A DNA stretch of 64,000 nucleotides from Salegentibacter lacus (GCF_020164555.1 NZ_JAIQZB010000010.1:1-64000); one strand, 5' to 3'. Numbered from the stretch's first letter, positions 1 to 9,298 are shown. Program-made: numbers and translations. Notes: a model not told the origin generated them from the sequence alone.

Positions 1-630
1 TCATTCAGTGCTTTGAAACCCAGTAGGGCTATAACCAATACTAGCAGGGGGATAGAAAGAAATCGGTATTCCTAAATTCTGAGTATTATACCACCCATCT
101 ACTACTTGTAGTTGCTCGGATGGATACCTTACAATAGGATCAAACTCGGTAAAACCACTCTGATCTAATCTATGCTGAACAATCCCTGCACTAATTCCAA
201 AAGAAAGCTGGTTCAAATCTAATTCACTTCTGGAAAAAAGTAAATGATAAGCCACTGTTCCGTAAGCACCTATTTTAGAGAAATTTCCATTTTGGTCGTT
301 AAAAACAATTCCGCCCAGGCCAAGTTTGTCGCCTACCCTGCCATTAACAGCAAGGGTTTGTAAGCTAGGCGCATTATCTACGTCAAACCACTGTTGCCTG
401 GCCGTAAGTCTAATTTGATTTCTATTGGCAGCACCGGCCATAGAAGGATGAATAAGGAAAAGATTATCGGTTAAATAATCTGAGTATATAGGAATTACCT
501 CCTGGGACTTCACCGAACTACCGGTTAAAAGAATAAATAATATTAGGAAGATAAACTTAATAGTTAGGCTAATTTGATTAGCTCTTAAAAAAACATTATA
601 ATCCCCAATAAATAAAGTTCTAATCCCCAT
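1..630 (-). CDS. PorP/SprF family type IX secretion membrane protein, short form
   Basis: The 209-residue product has a long N-region, a hydrophobic signal segment (about residues 22-40) and then the family-typical start of the mature protein: YSDYLTDNLFLIHPSMAGA, followed by RQQWFDVDNAPSLQTL and LGLGGIVFNDQNGNFS. These place it in the PorP/SprF outer-membrane family associated with type IX secretion and gliding in Bacteroidota. Family members are usually about 300-340 residues. This frame stops at a TGA that is the first codon of the window, so the C-terminal third of the beta-barrel is missing. After about residue 168 the sequence no longer resembles the family. The ATG at 628-630 is the only in-frame ATG before the signal segment. 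It is divergent from the nfu gene. It may be a genuine short paralogue or a decayed copy; sequence left of the window would decide. Confidence 0.72.
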   Translation of the reverse strand: MGIRTLFIGDYNVFLRANQISLTIKFIFLILFILLTGSSVKSQEVIPIYSDYLTDNLFLIHPSMAGAANRNQIRLTARQQWFDVDNAPSLQTLAVNGRVGDKLGLGGIVFNDQNGNFSKIGAYGTVAYHLLFSRSELDLNQLSFGISAGIVQHRLDQSGFTEFDPIVRYPSEQLQVVDGWYNTQNLGIPISFYPPASIGYSPTGFQSTE

Positions 631-669
631 AAGAAAGGTAAAGATATAGATTAACTAAGTTTTCTTTAG

Positions 670-677
670 TACTTTTG
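670..677 (+). promoter_or_regulatory. Putative -7 promoter element for nfu
   Basis: TACTTTTG matches the Bacteroidota -7 consensus TAnnTTTG, 13 bases before the nfu ATG. No clear -33 TTTG lies at the usual distance, so this rests on one element. Confidence 0.38.
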
Positions 678-690
678 CAAAAAAATTGAT

Positions 691-1614
691 ATGAGCAATT
701 TCACCATAAATATACAAGCCACAAACAAACCGGGAATCATAAAATTTGAGACCAACAAATTTCTAACCCGGCACGACAATTACGAGTTTAACAATATAGA
801 TGAAGCAGCGAAATCGCCAATAGCTCAACAGTTATTTTATTTACCATTTGTAAAAACGGTTTATATCGCACAAAATTTTATCGCGCTAGAAAAATATGAT
901 ATTGTTGAATGGGACGATGTACAGGAAGAAGTTGCCGGCCAAATAGAAGAATTTTTAAATAAAGGCGGCGTGGTTGTAAAAGAAGAGGCTAATGAAGCTA
1001 AGAATGTACCAGTTACGGTGTATGCTGAAAGCACGCCCAACCCTGGAGTAATGAAGTTTGTCGCTAACAAAAAACTGGTTTTAAAAACTGCAGAGTTTAA
1101 AAATATAGACGAAGCTAAAGATGCCCCGCTAGCGCAACAACTTTTTCATTTTCCGTTCGTAAAAGCTGTTTTTATTGATTCCAACTACGTTTCTATTCAT
1201 AAATACGATGTTGCCCAATGGGAAGAAATCACAATAGAGTTAAGGGAATTCATTACTAATTATCTGCAGGACGGTAAAGAGGTTTTAAAAGCTGAAGCAT
1301 CAGTACCACAACAAACAGAAGCATCGAATCACCCTGCTAATCCAGAGGTAAGTCAGGAAATAAAAGATCTTGACGATACTTCAAAACAGGTAATCGCAAT
1401 TTTAGACGAATATATTAAACCTGCTGTTGCCAGCGATGGGGGAAATATTCTGTTTGATTCTTATAATGCTGAAAGTAAAACCGTAAAAGTGATCCTCCAG
1501 GGAGCTTGCAGTGGGTGCCCATCTTCGACAATGACCCTTAAAAGCGGAATTGAAACAATGTTAAGGGATATGCTTCGAGGAAAAGTAGATTATGTAGAAG
1601 CGGTAAACGGATAA
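691..1614 (+). CDS. NifU/Nfu-type iron-sulfur cluster carrier with duplicated N-terminal domain
   Basis: Nfu proteins carry assembled [4Fe-4S] clusters to target enzymes in the cytoplasm. This 307-residue protein has two tandem copies of the Nfu N-terminal domain (about residues 5-95 and 108-200, each with an NPG/KPG...KF start and an APLAQQLF or SPIAQQLF segment). They are followed by a Ser/Pro-rich linker and a C-terminal NifU domain (about 228-305). The cluster-binding pair Cys273-x2-Cys276 lies in GACSGCPSS. The two N-terminal copies are clearly alike, which points to internal duplication. Such N-terminal domains are thought to help in client recognition. It is monocistronic, divergent from the PorP-like gene and converges on the phosphate transporter only 12 bases away with no visible terminator between them. 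Confidence 0.9.
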   Translation: MSNFTINIQATNKPGIIKFETNKFLTRHDNYEFNNIDEAAKSPIAQQLFYLPFVKTVYIAQNFIALEKYDIVEWDDVQEEVAGQIEEFLNKGGVVVKEEANEAKNVPVTVYAESTPNPGVMKFVANKKLVLKTAEFKNIDEAKDAPLAQQLFHFPFVKAVFIDSNYVSIHKYDVAQWEEITIELREFITNYLQDGKEVLKAEASVPQQTEASNHPANPEVSQEIKDLDDTSKQVIAILDEYIKPAVASDGGNILFDSYNAESKTVKVILQGACSGCPSSTMTLKSGIETMLRDMLRGKVDYVEAVNG

Positions 1615-1626
1615 TTTCTAAAAGCA

Positions 1627-3879
1627 CTAAAGCGTAGATTTTGCTTCAATATAAAATTCCCTGAATAACTGAATTAGATTAAGCGTAGACGAAATAAGGT
1701 CTTTAGATTCCAGTAGAAGCCCAAAATAAAGTTTGGTGTTTTTAGGACTGGTTTCTGAAGTCCTTATTCTTTTTATTTGCTTCTCTATCATTTCTGAAAC
1801 CGTATCGAGCAATTGTTGCTTTTCGGCCAGAATATTATCTAAACGCTCAAAATCGTGTTCATCAAAGGTGTATTTTATCTCTTCAAATAACTCCTGAAGC
1901 TTCCTGTCAATCTTTTTCAAATCCCTAATCTGATTAAATTTTAGGTTCTTGTGATTGTTATTTACGTGCTCAAACGAGTTCCGGGTAATGTACCGGGTAG
2001 AATTCACCATTTCCTGCAAATAATCCAGCAAATGGATATAAAAACGGCTCGCTTCAACTGAATCTTCATCCAGCGATTTAATAAAATAGTAGATATTCCC
2101 TTTTAGATCGTCTACTTCGCTTTCAAGCTCCCCAACTTTTTTATTATTCTTCTTTAGTTTTGCTAAATCGTGGTAACCCAGGTTATCTACGGTTTTGGTA
2201 TAGCGCTTACTAATTCCGGAAATTACCTGGGAAATATTTACAGAACTCTCGGCAGTAATTTCATTAATGGTAATAATATCGGTACGCTTGTATCTTTTCT
2301 GGCGCTTATCGGCTTTAGCTTTTTTAGTGTGAGACATTGTGTTTTTAACGATTAAAAATGCAGTAATGCAAACCAGAATAGCAATAGCGATAAGACCTCC
2401 AAAATAAATTACTGCCGCAAATATCGCTGCGCCAAAAAACGCTACCAAAGCGGTAACGAACCAGCCTCCAATCACATTTAGTACTCCGGCTACCCTATAG
2501 ACTGCACTTTCCTGGTTCCAGGCCCTATCTGCCAAAGATGTACCCATCGCCACCATAAAAGTTACATAGGTAGTAGAAAGCGGCAGCTGCAAATTAGTTC
2601 CCATAGAAATTAAAATACTGGCCACAACCAAATTCACTGAAGCTCTTACCAAATCGAATGCCGGGGGCGCTATTTCCCTAGACGAAATTTTTGCTTTAGG
2701 GGTTTCAAACTGATTATTTATGTGCTTTCGTACTTTCTTTGGAAGAACTTCTGAAACTGCGGCTCCAAAAATAATAGAATATCTAACTATGGTTCGCGAT
2801 AAATAGGTGGCTCCAAAACGTTCAGAACCTTCATTTTGCCTGGATAATTTCACGCCGGTATCTACTACAGCCCTTGCCTTTCCCGAAAACCAAATGGTAA
2901 GCACCATTACACCTCCGGCAAAAATCAATATAATTTCGGGTGTGGGAACACTGCCGGCGAGATCGCTCATTAATAATTCTGAAGCCGGAACTCCGGAAGC
3001 GCTCCAAATTTCGTAAGATTGCCATGCTGCTATTGGCACACCTATAAAGTTTACCAAATCGTTTCCGGCGAAGGCGAGAGCCAAAGCAAACGTCCCAACA
3101 ACCACAATTATTTTAAGAATATTTATCTTAAAAAAACTTATAAGGACTTTAGAAAGAATGGTGAAACCAAGAAGGCTAAAAATAATTATCTGTATACGAT
3201 TATTATTTACATCTTCTACAAAATGATCTGATACAAAAGCCATGCTGTTAAGACCTTTAATCAGGATAAAATAAAAAATTGCCGCAAGAGAAACCCCTCC
3301 AAAAATAGCCCCGGTATATTTCAGCCTCCTTTCATATTTAAATGAAAGTACCAGCCGTGAAAAATACTGAACAACGGCACCTGCTACAAAAGCAATGACT
3401 ATGGCAAGCAATATTCCAAAAATGACCTCAGAAGCCTTTTCAACATTTATAAAATCGACCAGATGTGAAATATCATTGGTAGTACTAAAGATCTTGATAA
3501 GAGAAATACTAACCGCGGCGCCCAGTAATTCGAACATTATTGATACCGTGGTAGAGGTTGGCAAACCCATTGAATTGAAGAAATCCAGCAGTAAAACATC
3601 GGTAAGCATAACAGCCATAAATATGACCATGATCTCTTCGAAATAGAATTCCTGCGGAAGAAATATCCCTTTTCGGGCTACTTCCATTAATCCGCTGGAA
3701 AATATTGCTCCAACTGCGACTCCAAGACTTGCGATAATAAGGATAGAACGTAGGGAAACTGCCTTGGATCCCACTGCAGAATTCAGAAAATTAATAGCAT
3801 CGTTACTCACCCCAACCACCAAATCGGTGATGGCAAGAATAAATAAAAACCCAAGAATAATTAGATAAACATCCTGCAT
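1627..3879 (-). CDS. PiT-family inorganic phosphate transporter with C-terminal PhoU-like domain
   Basis: A 750-residue inner-membrane protein. The PiT signature appears twice, as expected for this internally duplicated family: GVSNDAINFLNSAVG at residues 23-37 and a second copy, FAGNDLVNFIGVP, near residue 268. About ten or more hydrophobic segments span residues 1-520. PiT carriers import phosphate with protons or sodium. The last 220 residues are soluble, highly charged and helical, and resemble a PhoU/DUF47-like domain, which in many bacteria is encoded as a separate gene next to pit. It could gate or regulate the carrier. The ATG at 3877-3879 is strongly supported by a perfect Shine-Dalgarno sequence, which is unusual in this phylum. 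It stands alone, converging on nfu. Confidence 0.88.
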   Translation of the reverse strand: MQDVYLIILGFLFILAITDLVVGVSNDAINFLNSAVGSKAVSLRSILIIASLGVAVGAIFSSGLMEVARKGIFLPQEFYFEEIMVIFMAVMLTDVLLLDFFNSMGLPTSTTVSIMFELLGAAVSISLIKIFSTTNDISHLVDFINVEKASEVIFGILLAIVIAFVAGAVVQYFSRLVLSFKYERRLKYTGAIFGGVSLAAIFYFILIKGLNSMAFVSDHFVEDVNNNRIQIIIFSLLGFTILSKVLISFFKINILKIIVVVGTFALALAFAGNDLVNFIGVPIAAWQSYEIWSASGVPASELLMSDLAGSVPTPEIILIFAGGVMVLTIWFSGKARAVVDTGVKLSRQNEGSERFGATYLSRTIVRYSIIFGAAVSEVLPKKVRKHINNQFETPKAKISSREIAPPAFDLVRASVNLVVASILISMGTNLQLPLSTTYVTFMVAMGTSLADRAWNQESAVYRVAGVLNVIGGWFVTALVAFFGAAIFAAVIYFGGLIAIAILVCITAFLIVKNTMSHTKKAKADKRQKRYKRTDIITINEITAESSVNISQVISGISKRYTKTVDNLGYHDLAKLKKNNKKVGELESEVDDLKGNIYYFIKSLDEDSVEASRFYIHLLDYLQEMVNSTRYITRNSFEHVNNNHKNLKFNQIRDLKKIDRKLQELFEEIKYTFDEHDFERLDNILAEKQQLLDTVSEMIEKQIKRIRTSETSPKNTKLYFGLLLESKDLISSTLNLIQLFREFYIEAKSTL

Positions 3880-3887
3880 GGAAACAC

Positions 3888-3894
3888 CCTCCTT
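3888..3894 (-). promoter_or_regulatory. Strong Shine-Dalgarno sequence for the PiT transporter
   Basis: Read on the minus strand, AAGGAGG lies 8 bases before the ATG, the ideal spacing. Most genes in this window show no Shine-Dalgarno sequence, as is typical for Bacteroidota, so this site is exceptional and decides the start. Confidence 0.65.
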
Positions 3895-4120
3895 TTAACC
3901 TGCAAAATTCAGTGAATTTTTCCTGATATCTCTCTAATGAAGGTTATTAAAACTTTAATTAATAATATAAAAAATAGCATTCAAATCAGATGAAATTTCA
4001 GGGAGGTTTAGGTCGATAACTTATTGGTAATAACCCCTATTTTTAAATCAATTTTTATTTCCGAATAAATTAAAGTTATATTTAGTTAATTGAATTCTAA
4101 CATTTTAAAACCAATCTATT

Positions 4121-4321
4121 ATGTCTATTGTAAAAGTAATTGAGATTTTGGCGAATTCTACCGAAAGCTGGGAAGATGCCACAAAAAAAGCAGTAAAACA
4201 CGCTTCTAAAACCGTAAAAAACATAAAATCGGTTTATGTTAAAGATCAAAGCGCACTTGTGAATGGAGAAAACATTACCGAATTTAGAGTTGATGTAAAA
4301 ATCTCTTTTGAAGTCAATTAA
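4121..4321 (+). CDS. Dodecin family flavin-binding protein
   Basis: A 66-residue protein with the dodecin pattern: SIVKVIEILANSTESWEDATKKAV, then a beta strand (VKNIKSVYVKDQSA) and a closing strand (FRVDVKISFEV). Dodecins assemble into hollow dodecamers that bind flavin in the cytoplasm and are thought to store or buffer it. The conserved Trp in the SWEDA segment is present, although the family's flavin-stacking Trp position should be checked by alignment. It is monocistronic, preceded by a 240-base AT-rich gap and followed directly by an intrinsic terminator. Confidence 0.88.
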   Translation: MSIVKVIEILANSTESWEDATKKAVKHASKTVKNIKSVYVKDQSALVNGENITEFRVDVKISFEVN

Positions 4322-4341
4322 TTTTCATTCAAAATAATGGC

Positions 4342-4371
4342 AACGCTCTCTGGGATTCCGGGGAGCGTTTT
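4342..4371 (+). terminator. Intrinsic terminator after dodecin
   Basis: A 9-bp stem (AACGCTCTC with GGGAGCGTT, one G-U pair) and a 10-base loop, followed by a short T stretch, 20 bases after the dodecin stop. Confidence 0.7.
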
Positions 4372-4388
4372 CATTTTAAAAAATAAAC

Positions 4389-6431
4389 ATGTCTACACCT
4401 AAATTCACCAATAGCCTAATTAACGAGACCAGTCCTTACCTTTTACAGCACGCGCATAATCCCGTAAATTGGGAGGCGTGGAATTCCAAAACCCTGCAAC
4501 AAGCTCGCGAAGAAGATAAACTTTTACTTATTAGTGTGGGATATTCAGCCTGCCACTGGTGCCACGTGATGGAACACGAAAGTTTTGAAAATGAAGCCGT
4601 GGCTGAAATTATGAATTCTAATTTCATAAATATTAAAGTAGATCGGGAAGAACGCCCAGATGTTGACCAGGTGTATATGAATGCAGTGCAAGTAATGACC
4701 GGAGCCGGCGGATGGCCAATGAATATTGTTGCCCTCCCCGACGGTCGCCCGGTTTGGGGTGGCACTTATTTTAGAAAGGAACAATGGAAAGACGCTTTAA
4801 AACAACTTTCCGGGCTTTATAAAACCAAGCCTGAAAAAATGAAAGAATATGCCTCCAGGCTCGAAGAAGGGCTTCAGCAATTACAACTCATTGAAATTCC
4901 TGAAAAAGAAACTTCCTTTACTACCGATTTTCTGAATGAGATCCTTGAAAAATGGAAGAAAGCCTTCGATAAAAAAAACGGCGGTTCGCCTGGAGCTCCA
5001 AAATTTATGCTGCCGGTAAACCAGGAATTTTTATTGCGTAGCGGCGTTCAGCTAAACGAAAAGGATCTTCTGGAACATTCTCTGCATAGCCTTAATAAAA
5101 TATCTTACGGTGGCCTTTTTGACCATATAGGCGGAGGATTTTCCCGCTACTCGATAGACGAACGCTGGCACGTTCCGCATTTTGAAAAAATGCTTTATGA
5201 TAATGCACAATTAGTTAGTCTTTACAGTAAAGCTTTTTCCCTAACAAAAGATAATTGGTATAAAGAAGTGGTTTTTAAAACCCTGGATTTCATAAAAGAA
5301 GAACTTACCGATGCCACCGGCGCATTTTATTCGGCTTTAGATGCCGATAGTGAAGATGAAAACGGAAGTAAAACGGAAGGTGCTTATTATGTTTGGACTA
5401 AAGATAATCTGCAAGATTTACTAAAAGAAGATTTTTTAATTTTTGAAGCCTATTACAATATAAATTCCTTCGGAAAATGGGAAGAAAATAATTATGTGCT
5501 TATTCGTTCCAAAAATGATGAAACAATTGCTGAGGAATTCAACATTAGCCTTTCTGAATTAGAAGAAAAGAAAAAACACTGGACAAAAATTTTAAAACAA
5601 GAGCGTGATAAAAGAGTAAAACCGGGATTAGATGATAAAAGCCTAACTTCCTGGAATGCTTTAATGCTTAATGGTTACGTTGACGCCTACAAAGCTTTTG
5701 GCAAACAGCAGTTCCTGGAAAAAGCTTTAAAAAATGCCGAATTTCTTCAAAAATATCAGTTTAAAAAAGACTACCGACTTTGGCATAATTATAAAAACGG
5801 TAAAAGTTCTATAAATGCTTACCTGGAAGATTATGTGTTTTGCACCGAAGCTTTCCTGAATTTATACGAAGCTACTTTTGAAGAAAAATGGTTGGAAATT
5901 GCGGAGCGATTAATCGTAGTTGGTCTTGAAGATTTTCAGGATAAAAAGACCGGATTATTTTATTTCACTTCCGCAAAAGATGAGGCGCTTATTACAAGAA
6001 ATTATGAGTTGAACGATAATGTGATGCCGGCTTCAAATTCTGTTATGGCCAAGAATTTATTCACAATTTCTAAAATAACCGGAAACCGGGATTATTCCGA
6101 TTTAGCGGCTAAAATGCTGAAAACAGTGCAACCACAAATAAAAACCCACCCGCATTCTTATGCCAACTGGCTGGATTTGATGCTAAATTTTACTGGAACA
6201 TTTAATGAAATAGCGATTACGGGAAAAAATGCACTTCCAATAAGGAAAGAACTTCAACGGGAATACTTCCCGTACACTGTATTTGCCGGAAGTGCTAATG
6301 TTTCAGAAATATCACTTCTCAAAAACAGGTTTAAAGAAAACCAGGATTTAATCTTTATCTGCAGTGACGGAAAATGTGATCTCCCTTTAAATTCTGTGGA
6401 AGATTCTATCAAAAGAATAAAACAGTTTTAA
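4389..6431 (+). CDS. DUF255 thioredoxin domain-containing protein (YyaL/SSP411 family)
   Basis: A 680-residue protein of the YyaL / spermatogenesis-associated protein 20 family. The N-terminal thioredoxin-like domain opens with NETSPYLLQHAHNPV and carries the redox-type motif Cys55-His-Trp-Cys58, then VDREERPDVD and GGWPMNIV. The remaining 500 residues look like the (alpha/alpha) barrel that in this family resembles six-hairpin glycosidases, with conserved stretches such as SYGGLFDHIGGGFSRYS and WHVPHFEKMLYDNAQL. The biochemical role of the family is not settled. No signal peptide is seen, so it is probably cytoplasmic. The start ATG lies 18 bases after the dodecin terminator, so its promoter must be very close to or within the terminator region, or it depends on readthrough. 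Confidence 0.88.
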   Translation: MSTPKFTNSLINETSPYLLQHAHNPVNWEAWNSKTLQQAREEDKLLLISVGYSACHWCHVMEHESFENEAVAEIMNSNFINIKVDREERPDVDQVYMNAVQVMTGAGGWPMNIVALPDGRPVWGGTYFRKEQWKDALKQLSGLYKTKPEKMKEYASRLEEGLQQLQLIEIPEKETSFTTDFLNEILEKWKKAFDKKNGGSPGAPKFMLPVNQEFLLRSGVQLNEKDLLEHSLHSLNKISYGGLFDHIGGGFSRYSIDERWHVPHFEKMLYDNAQLVSLYSKAFSLTKDNWYKEVVFKTLDFIKEELTDATGAFYSALDADSEDENGSKTEGAYYVWTKDNLQDLLKEDFLIFEAYYNINSFGKWEENNYVLIRSKNDETIAEEFNISLSELEEKKKHWTKILKQERDKRVKPGLDDKSLTSWNALMLNGYVDAYKAFGKQQFLEKALKNAEFLQKYQFKKDYRLWHNYKNGKSSINAYLEDYVFCTEAFLNLYEATFEEKWLEIAERLIVVGLEDFQDKKTGLFYFTSAKDEALITRNYELNDNVMPASNSVMAKNLFTISKITGNRDYSDLAAKMLKTVQPQIKTHPHSYANWLDLMLNFTGTFNEIAITGKNALPIRKELQREYFPYTVFAGSANVSEISLLKNRFKENQDLIFICSDGKCDLPLNSVEDSIKRIKQF

Positions 6432-6503
6432 CAAAAATTAAACAGCGAAATTTATTATAAATAAAAAATTTATAGTCAATTTGTTTCTCAAAAAATTGAA
6501 ATT

Positions 6504-7388
6504 ATGGATAGACTAAACGATTGGGGCGATATCGCAAAAGAATACGCTGAAAAATTTATTGATTACCTACCTACTTTAATTGGATCTCTGGCACTTTTAA
6601 TAATTGGCCTTTGGGTAATTGGTTTAATTGTAAAATATGTAGAAAAAATATTCCAAAAGAAAGATTACGATAAAACCTTAGAAATTTTCACACTAAATGC
6701 TCTAAAGTGGGGACTTAAAATAATATTATTTGTCCTTTTTATCACACAACTTGGTGTGCAGAGCGCTTCACTGGTAGCCGCGATTGGTGCTGCAGGTTTA
6801 GCTATTGGTCTTGCTATGCAAGGATCACTCTCTAATTTGGCCGGTGGTGTTATCCTAATCATATTAAAACCTTTTAAAGTTGGGGATTGGATAGAAGTTC
6901 AAGGCGTTTCGGGAAGTGTGGTAGAGATATCTTTATTCTACACGAAATTAGACACTTTCGGAAATCAGCGTGCTGTAATTCCAAATGGAGAATTGAGTAA
7001 TGATAATATTATAAATTACAGCTTTAATGGAACAAGAAAAGAAAACCTAAGCTTTGGGATCTCTTATGACGACGATTTAAAAAAGGCTAAAGAAGTACTT
7101 AGAAAACTTGTTGAAGAGCAGGAAGATGTTCTAAAAGACCCGGCACCGCAAATTATTGTTTCTGAACTTGGCGCCGATTCTGTTAACTTCTCAGTGAGAT
7201 ATTTTGCTGAAAACAGTAAATTCTGGGATCTACACTGGTTTATGATTGAAGAAGGAAAAATAAGACTAGAAGAAGCCGGAATGACAATTCCTTATCCTCA
7301 ACGTGATGTTTATCTTTATGATCAAACAAAGATGAATGGAACGATTGAAAAGAGATCGAAAAACAACGGTGCTAACTCCGCCGATTAA
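6504..7388 (+). CDS. Small-conductance mechanosensitive channel, MscS family
   Basis: A 294-residue inner-membrane protein. Hydrophobic segments lie at about residues 20-42 and 68-85. The pore helix region (SASLVAAIGAAGLAIGLAMQG, about 90-110) has the Ala/Gly packing pattern of MscS TM3, followed by the beta-domain signature GGVILIILKPFKVGDWIEV and a C-terminal alpha/beta cage domain. MscS channels open under membrane tension to release solutes on osmotic downshock. The length matches the minimal three-helix MscS form. Its stop codon overlaps the tsaB stop by 3-4 bases (convergent genes) and no terminator separates the two. Confidence 0.9.
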   Translation: MDRLNDWGDIAKEYAEKFIDYLPTLIGSLALLIIGLWVIGLIVKYVEKIFQKKDYDKTLEIFTLNALKWGLKIILFVLFITQLGVQSASLVAAIGAAGLAIGLAMQGSLSNLAGGVILIILKPFKVGDWIEVQGVSGSVVEISLFYTKLDTFGNQRAVIPNGELSNDNIINYSFNGTRKENLSFGISYDDDLKKAKEVLRKLVEEQEDVLKDPAPQIIVSELGADSVNFSVRYFAENSKFWDLHWFMIEEGKIRLEEAGMTIPYPQRDVYLYDQTKMNGTIEKRSKNNGANSAD

Positions 7389-8044
7389 CCGGCAATAAAA
7401 TCTTTTAAATAATAAGGTTCAAAATAAGCGACATCTTCGGTGTCGCTTATTTTGTATTTGGCTTCTGCTAAACTGCACATTTCTCTTGAAGATGGTAATT
7501 TATCTAAAACAAATTCAGCGTTGGAATGTGTACAAATAGCCTTAAATTTTTCCACACCATTTCCTATAAACACTGTTTTATCCTTTTCAAGATAATCAGT
7601 GAAAGAATTTTCATCTAAAACTTCAGCTTTTGTTTCTCTAATTTCATTAAACTTTTCATCGAAAATAGCCGAATAAACTTCCATTCTTCGTGCATCTAAC
7701 ATTGGAATTATAAATGCTTTCTCCAGGTCTACCTGCGCAGCTAAAGAAGCTAAGGTAGCGATAGAAATTAACGGGATATCCAACGAGAAACATAGCCCTT
7801 TTGCGGTAGAAACACCTATTCTTAATCCTGTATAAGACCCAGGACCTTTACTAACTGCTATGGCATCAAGATCTGCCACATTTAGATTATTCTCCTTTAG
7901 AATTTCATCTATAAAAACATGTAACTTCTCGGCGTGGGAATAATTACTGCTATTATCTTCCTTAAGCGCAAGTAGAACGCCATTTTTTGAAAGTGCGACA
8001 GAGCAATTAGTTGTAGCGGTTTCTAAACAAAGTATTAATGCCAA
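7385..8044 (-). CDS. tsaB: tRNA threonylcarbamoyladenosine biosynthesis protein TsaB
   Basis: A 219-residue cytoplasmic protein of the ASKHA fold. The N-terminus ILCLETATTNCSVAL and the segment SKGPGSYTGLRIGVSTAKGL (about residues 65-84) are diagnostic of TsaB, the partner that holds TsaD and TsaE together during t6A37 modification of tRNAs reading ANN codons. The start is TTG at 8042-8044; an in-frame TAG lies two codons upstream and no ATG is available. It follows the last efflux adaptor gene by only 21 bases, so it is probably the final gene of that operon. Confidence 0.9.
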   Translation of the reverse strand: MALILCLETATTNCSVALSKNGVLLALKEDNSSNYSHAEKLHVFIDEILKENNLNVADLDAIAVSKGPGSYTGLRIGVSTAKGLCFSLDIPLISIATLASLAAQVDLEKAFIIPMLDARRMEVYSAIFDEKFNEIRETKAEVLDENSFTDYLEKDKTVFIGNGVEKFKAICTHSNAEFVLDKLPSSREMCSLAEAKYKISDTEDVAYFEPYYLKDFIAG

Positions 8045-8065
8045 ATTCTAAAGTTTTTCCAATTC

Positions 8066-9298
8066 CTATTTATTAATTACCTCAACATCATCACCTTCTT
8101 TCAGGCTTTTTGTCACGGTATTATATGGTCCTGTAATCACGGTCTCCCCTTCGGTTAAACCTTCAGTAATTTCAATATTACTATCATCCTGAATTCCGGT
8201 AGAAACTTTTCTAAGCTCAGCTTTTGTTCCTTCTTTAAGAAAAACAGCCTCATATTTTCGATCAGCGCTTCCAGTTGCTGAAGTATCATTTTTAATTACA
8301 ATTGCACTAATTGGAATTCCAATTATATTATTTTTTCTATTCGTAATTATATCTACTGTAGCCGTCATCCCAGGTCTAAACGGAGAGTAATTATCATCTT
8401 CTCCTTCCAAAAGATCTTCGTAAGATTTTTCTAAAATACGAACTTTCACTTTAAAGTTAGTCACCTGATCTGTGGTAAGCGTAGCATCAGCCGAGTTTGA
8501 GATTTCGGTAACAATTCCTTTAAATTCTTTTCCTAAATAGGCATCAACCTCAACAATTGTAGAATCTCCAACCTCAACCTTTACAATATCATTTTCATTC
8601 ACATCTACTTCCACTTCCATATTAGTTAGATTAGCCACCCTAAGAATTTCGGTACCGGCCATTTGCTGAGTTCCCACAACCCTTTCTCCCAGTTCTGCAT
8701 CTAATTTTGAAATTGTACCGCTCATAGGCGCATAAATATTGGTACGCCCCAGGTTATCCTGAGCTTCTTTTACTGTAGCAGCAGTACTTTGCATATTGTA
8801 GTAAGCCGATTCTTTATTGGCCTGTGCTACTTCATATTCTGAAACAATCCTGTCCCACTCCGCTTTAGAAATTACTCCTTTTTCAAAAAGGCTTTTGTTT
8901 CGGTTATAATTAGCTTCAGCTTGCTTTAAACTTGCTTCTGCTTGCGCATAATTAGCCTTGGAAGTTTCTAACCCCGCCTGTGCTCTATTTACGTTAGACT
9001 GATAGATATCTGGATTTACCCTAACCAATAAATCTCCTTTTTCTACTGCCTGGCCTTCTACAATAGGAAGTTCAATTATTTCTCCTGAAACTTCTGAAGA
9101 AAGTTTTACTTCAATCTCCGGCTGAATTTTTCCGGTTGCTGAAACAGTTTCTATAATATCTATAGGTTCAATTTTAGTTATTTCTACTTCTTTAAAATTG
9201 CCAGATTTACCAAACCAGCCCGCCTTTTTGCCTATTATAAGCAGGACAATAAGTGCGAGAGCAATTCCGATTATTATAAAAAGAGTCTTTTTCTTCAT
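8066..9298 (-). CDS. Efflux periplasmic adaptor subunit (HlyD/MacA type), second copy
   Basis: A 410-residue membrane-fusion protein. One N-terminal membrane anchor (about residues 4-24) is followed by the lipoyl-like half-motif VSATGKIQPEIEVKLSSEVSG, a coiled-coil hairpin rich in Ala/Glu/Lys (about 95-190), the second lipoyl half (IYAPMSGTISKL) and beta-barrel and membrane-proximal domains. Such adaptors link an inner-membrane transporter to TolC across the periplasm. It is the second adaptor in the operon (the other is at 10804-11922) and sits 3 bases after the TolC gene. It may serve the same ABC pump or a pump encoded elsewhere. Confidence 0.88.
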   Translation of the reverse strand: MKKKTLFIIIGIALALIVLLIIGKKAGWFGKSGNFKEVEITKIEPIDIIETVSATGKIQPEIEVKLSSEVSGEIIELPIVEGQAVEKGDLLVRVNPDIYQSNVNRAQAGLETSKANYAQAEASLKQAEANYNRNKSLFEKGVISKAEWDRIVSEYEVAQANKESAYYNMQSTAATVKEAQDNLGRTNIYAPMSGTISKLDAELGERVVGTQQMAGTEILRVANLTNMEVEVDVNENDIVKVEVGDSTIVEVDAYLGKEFKGIVTEISNSADATLTTDQVTNFKVKVRILEKSYEDLLEGEDDNYSPFRPGMTATVDIITNRKNNIIGIPISAIVIKNDTSATGSADRKYEAVFLKEGTKAELRKVSTGIQDDSNIEITEGLTEGETVITGPYNTVTKSLKEGDDVEVINK

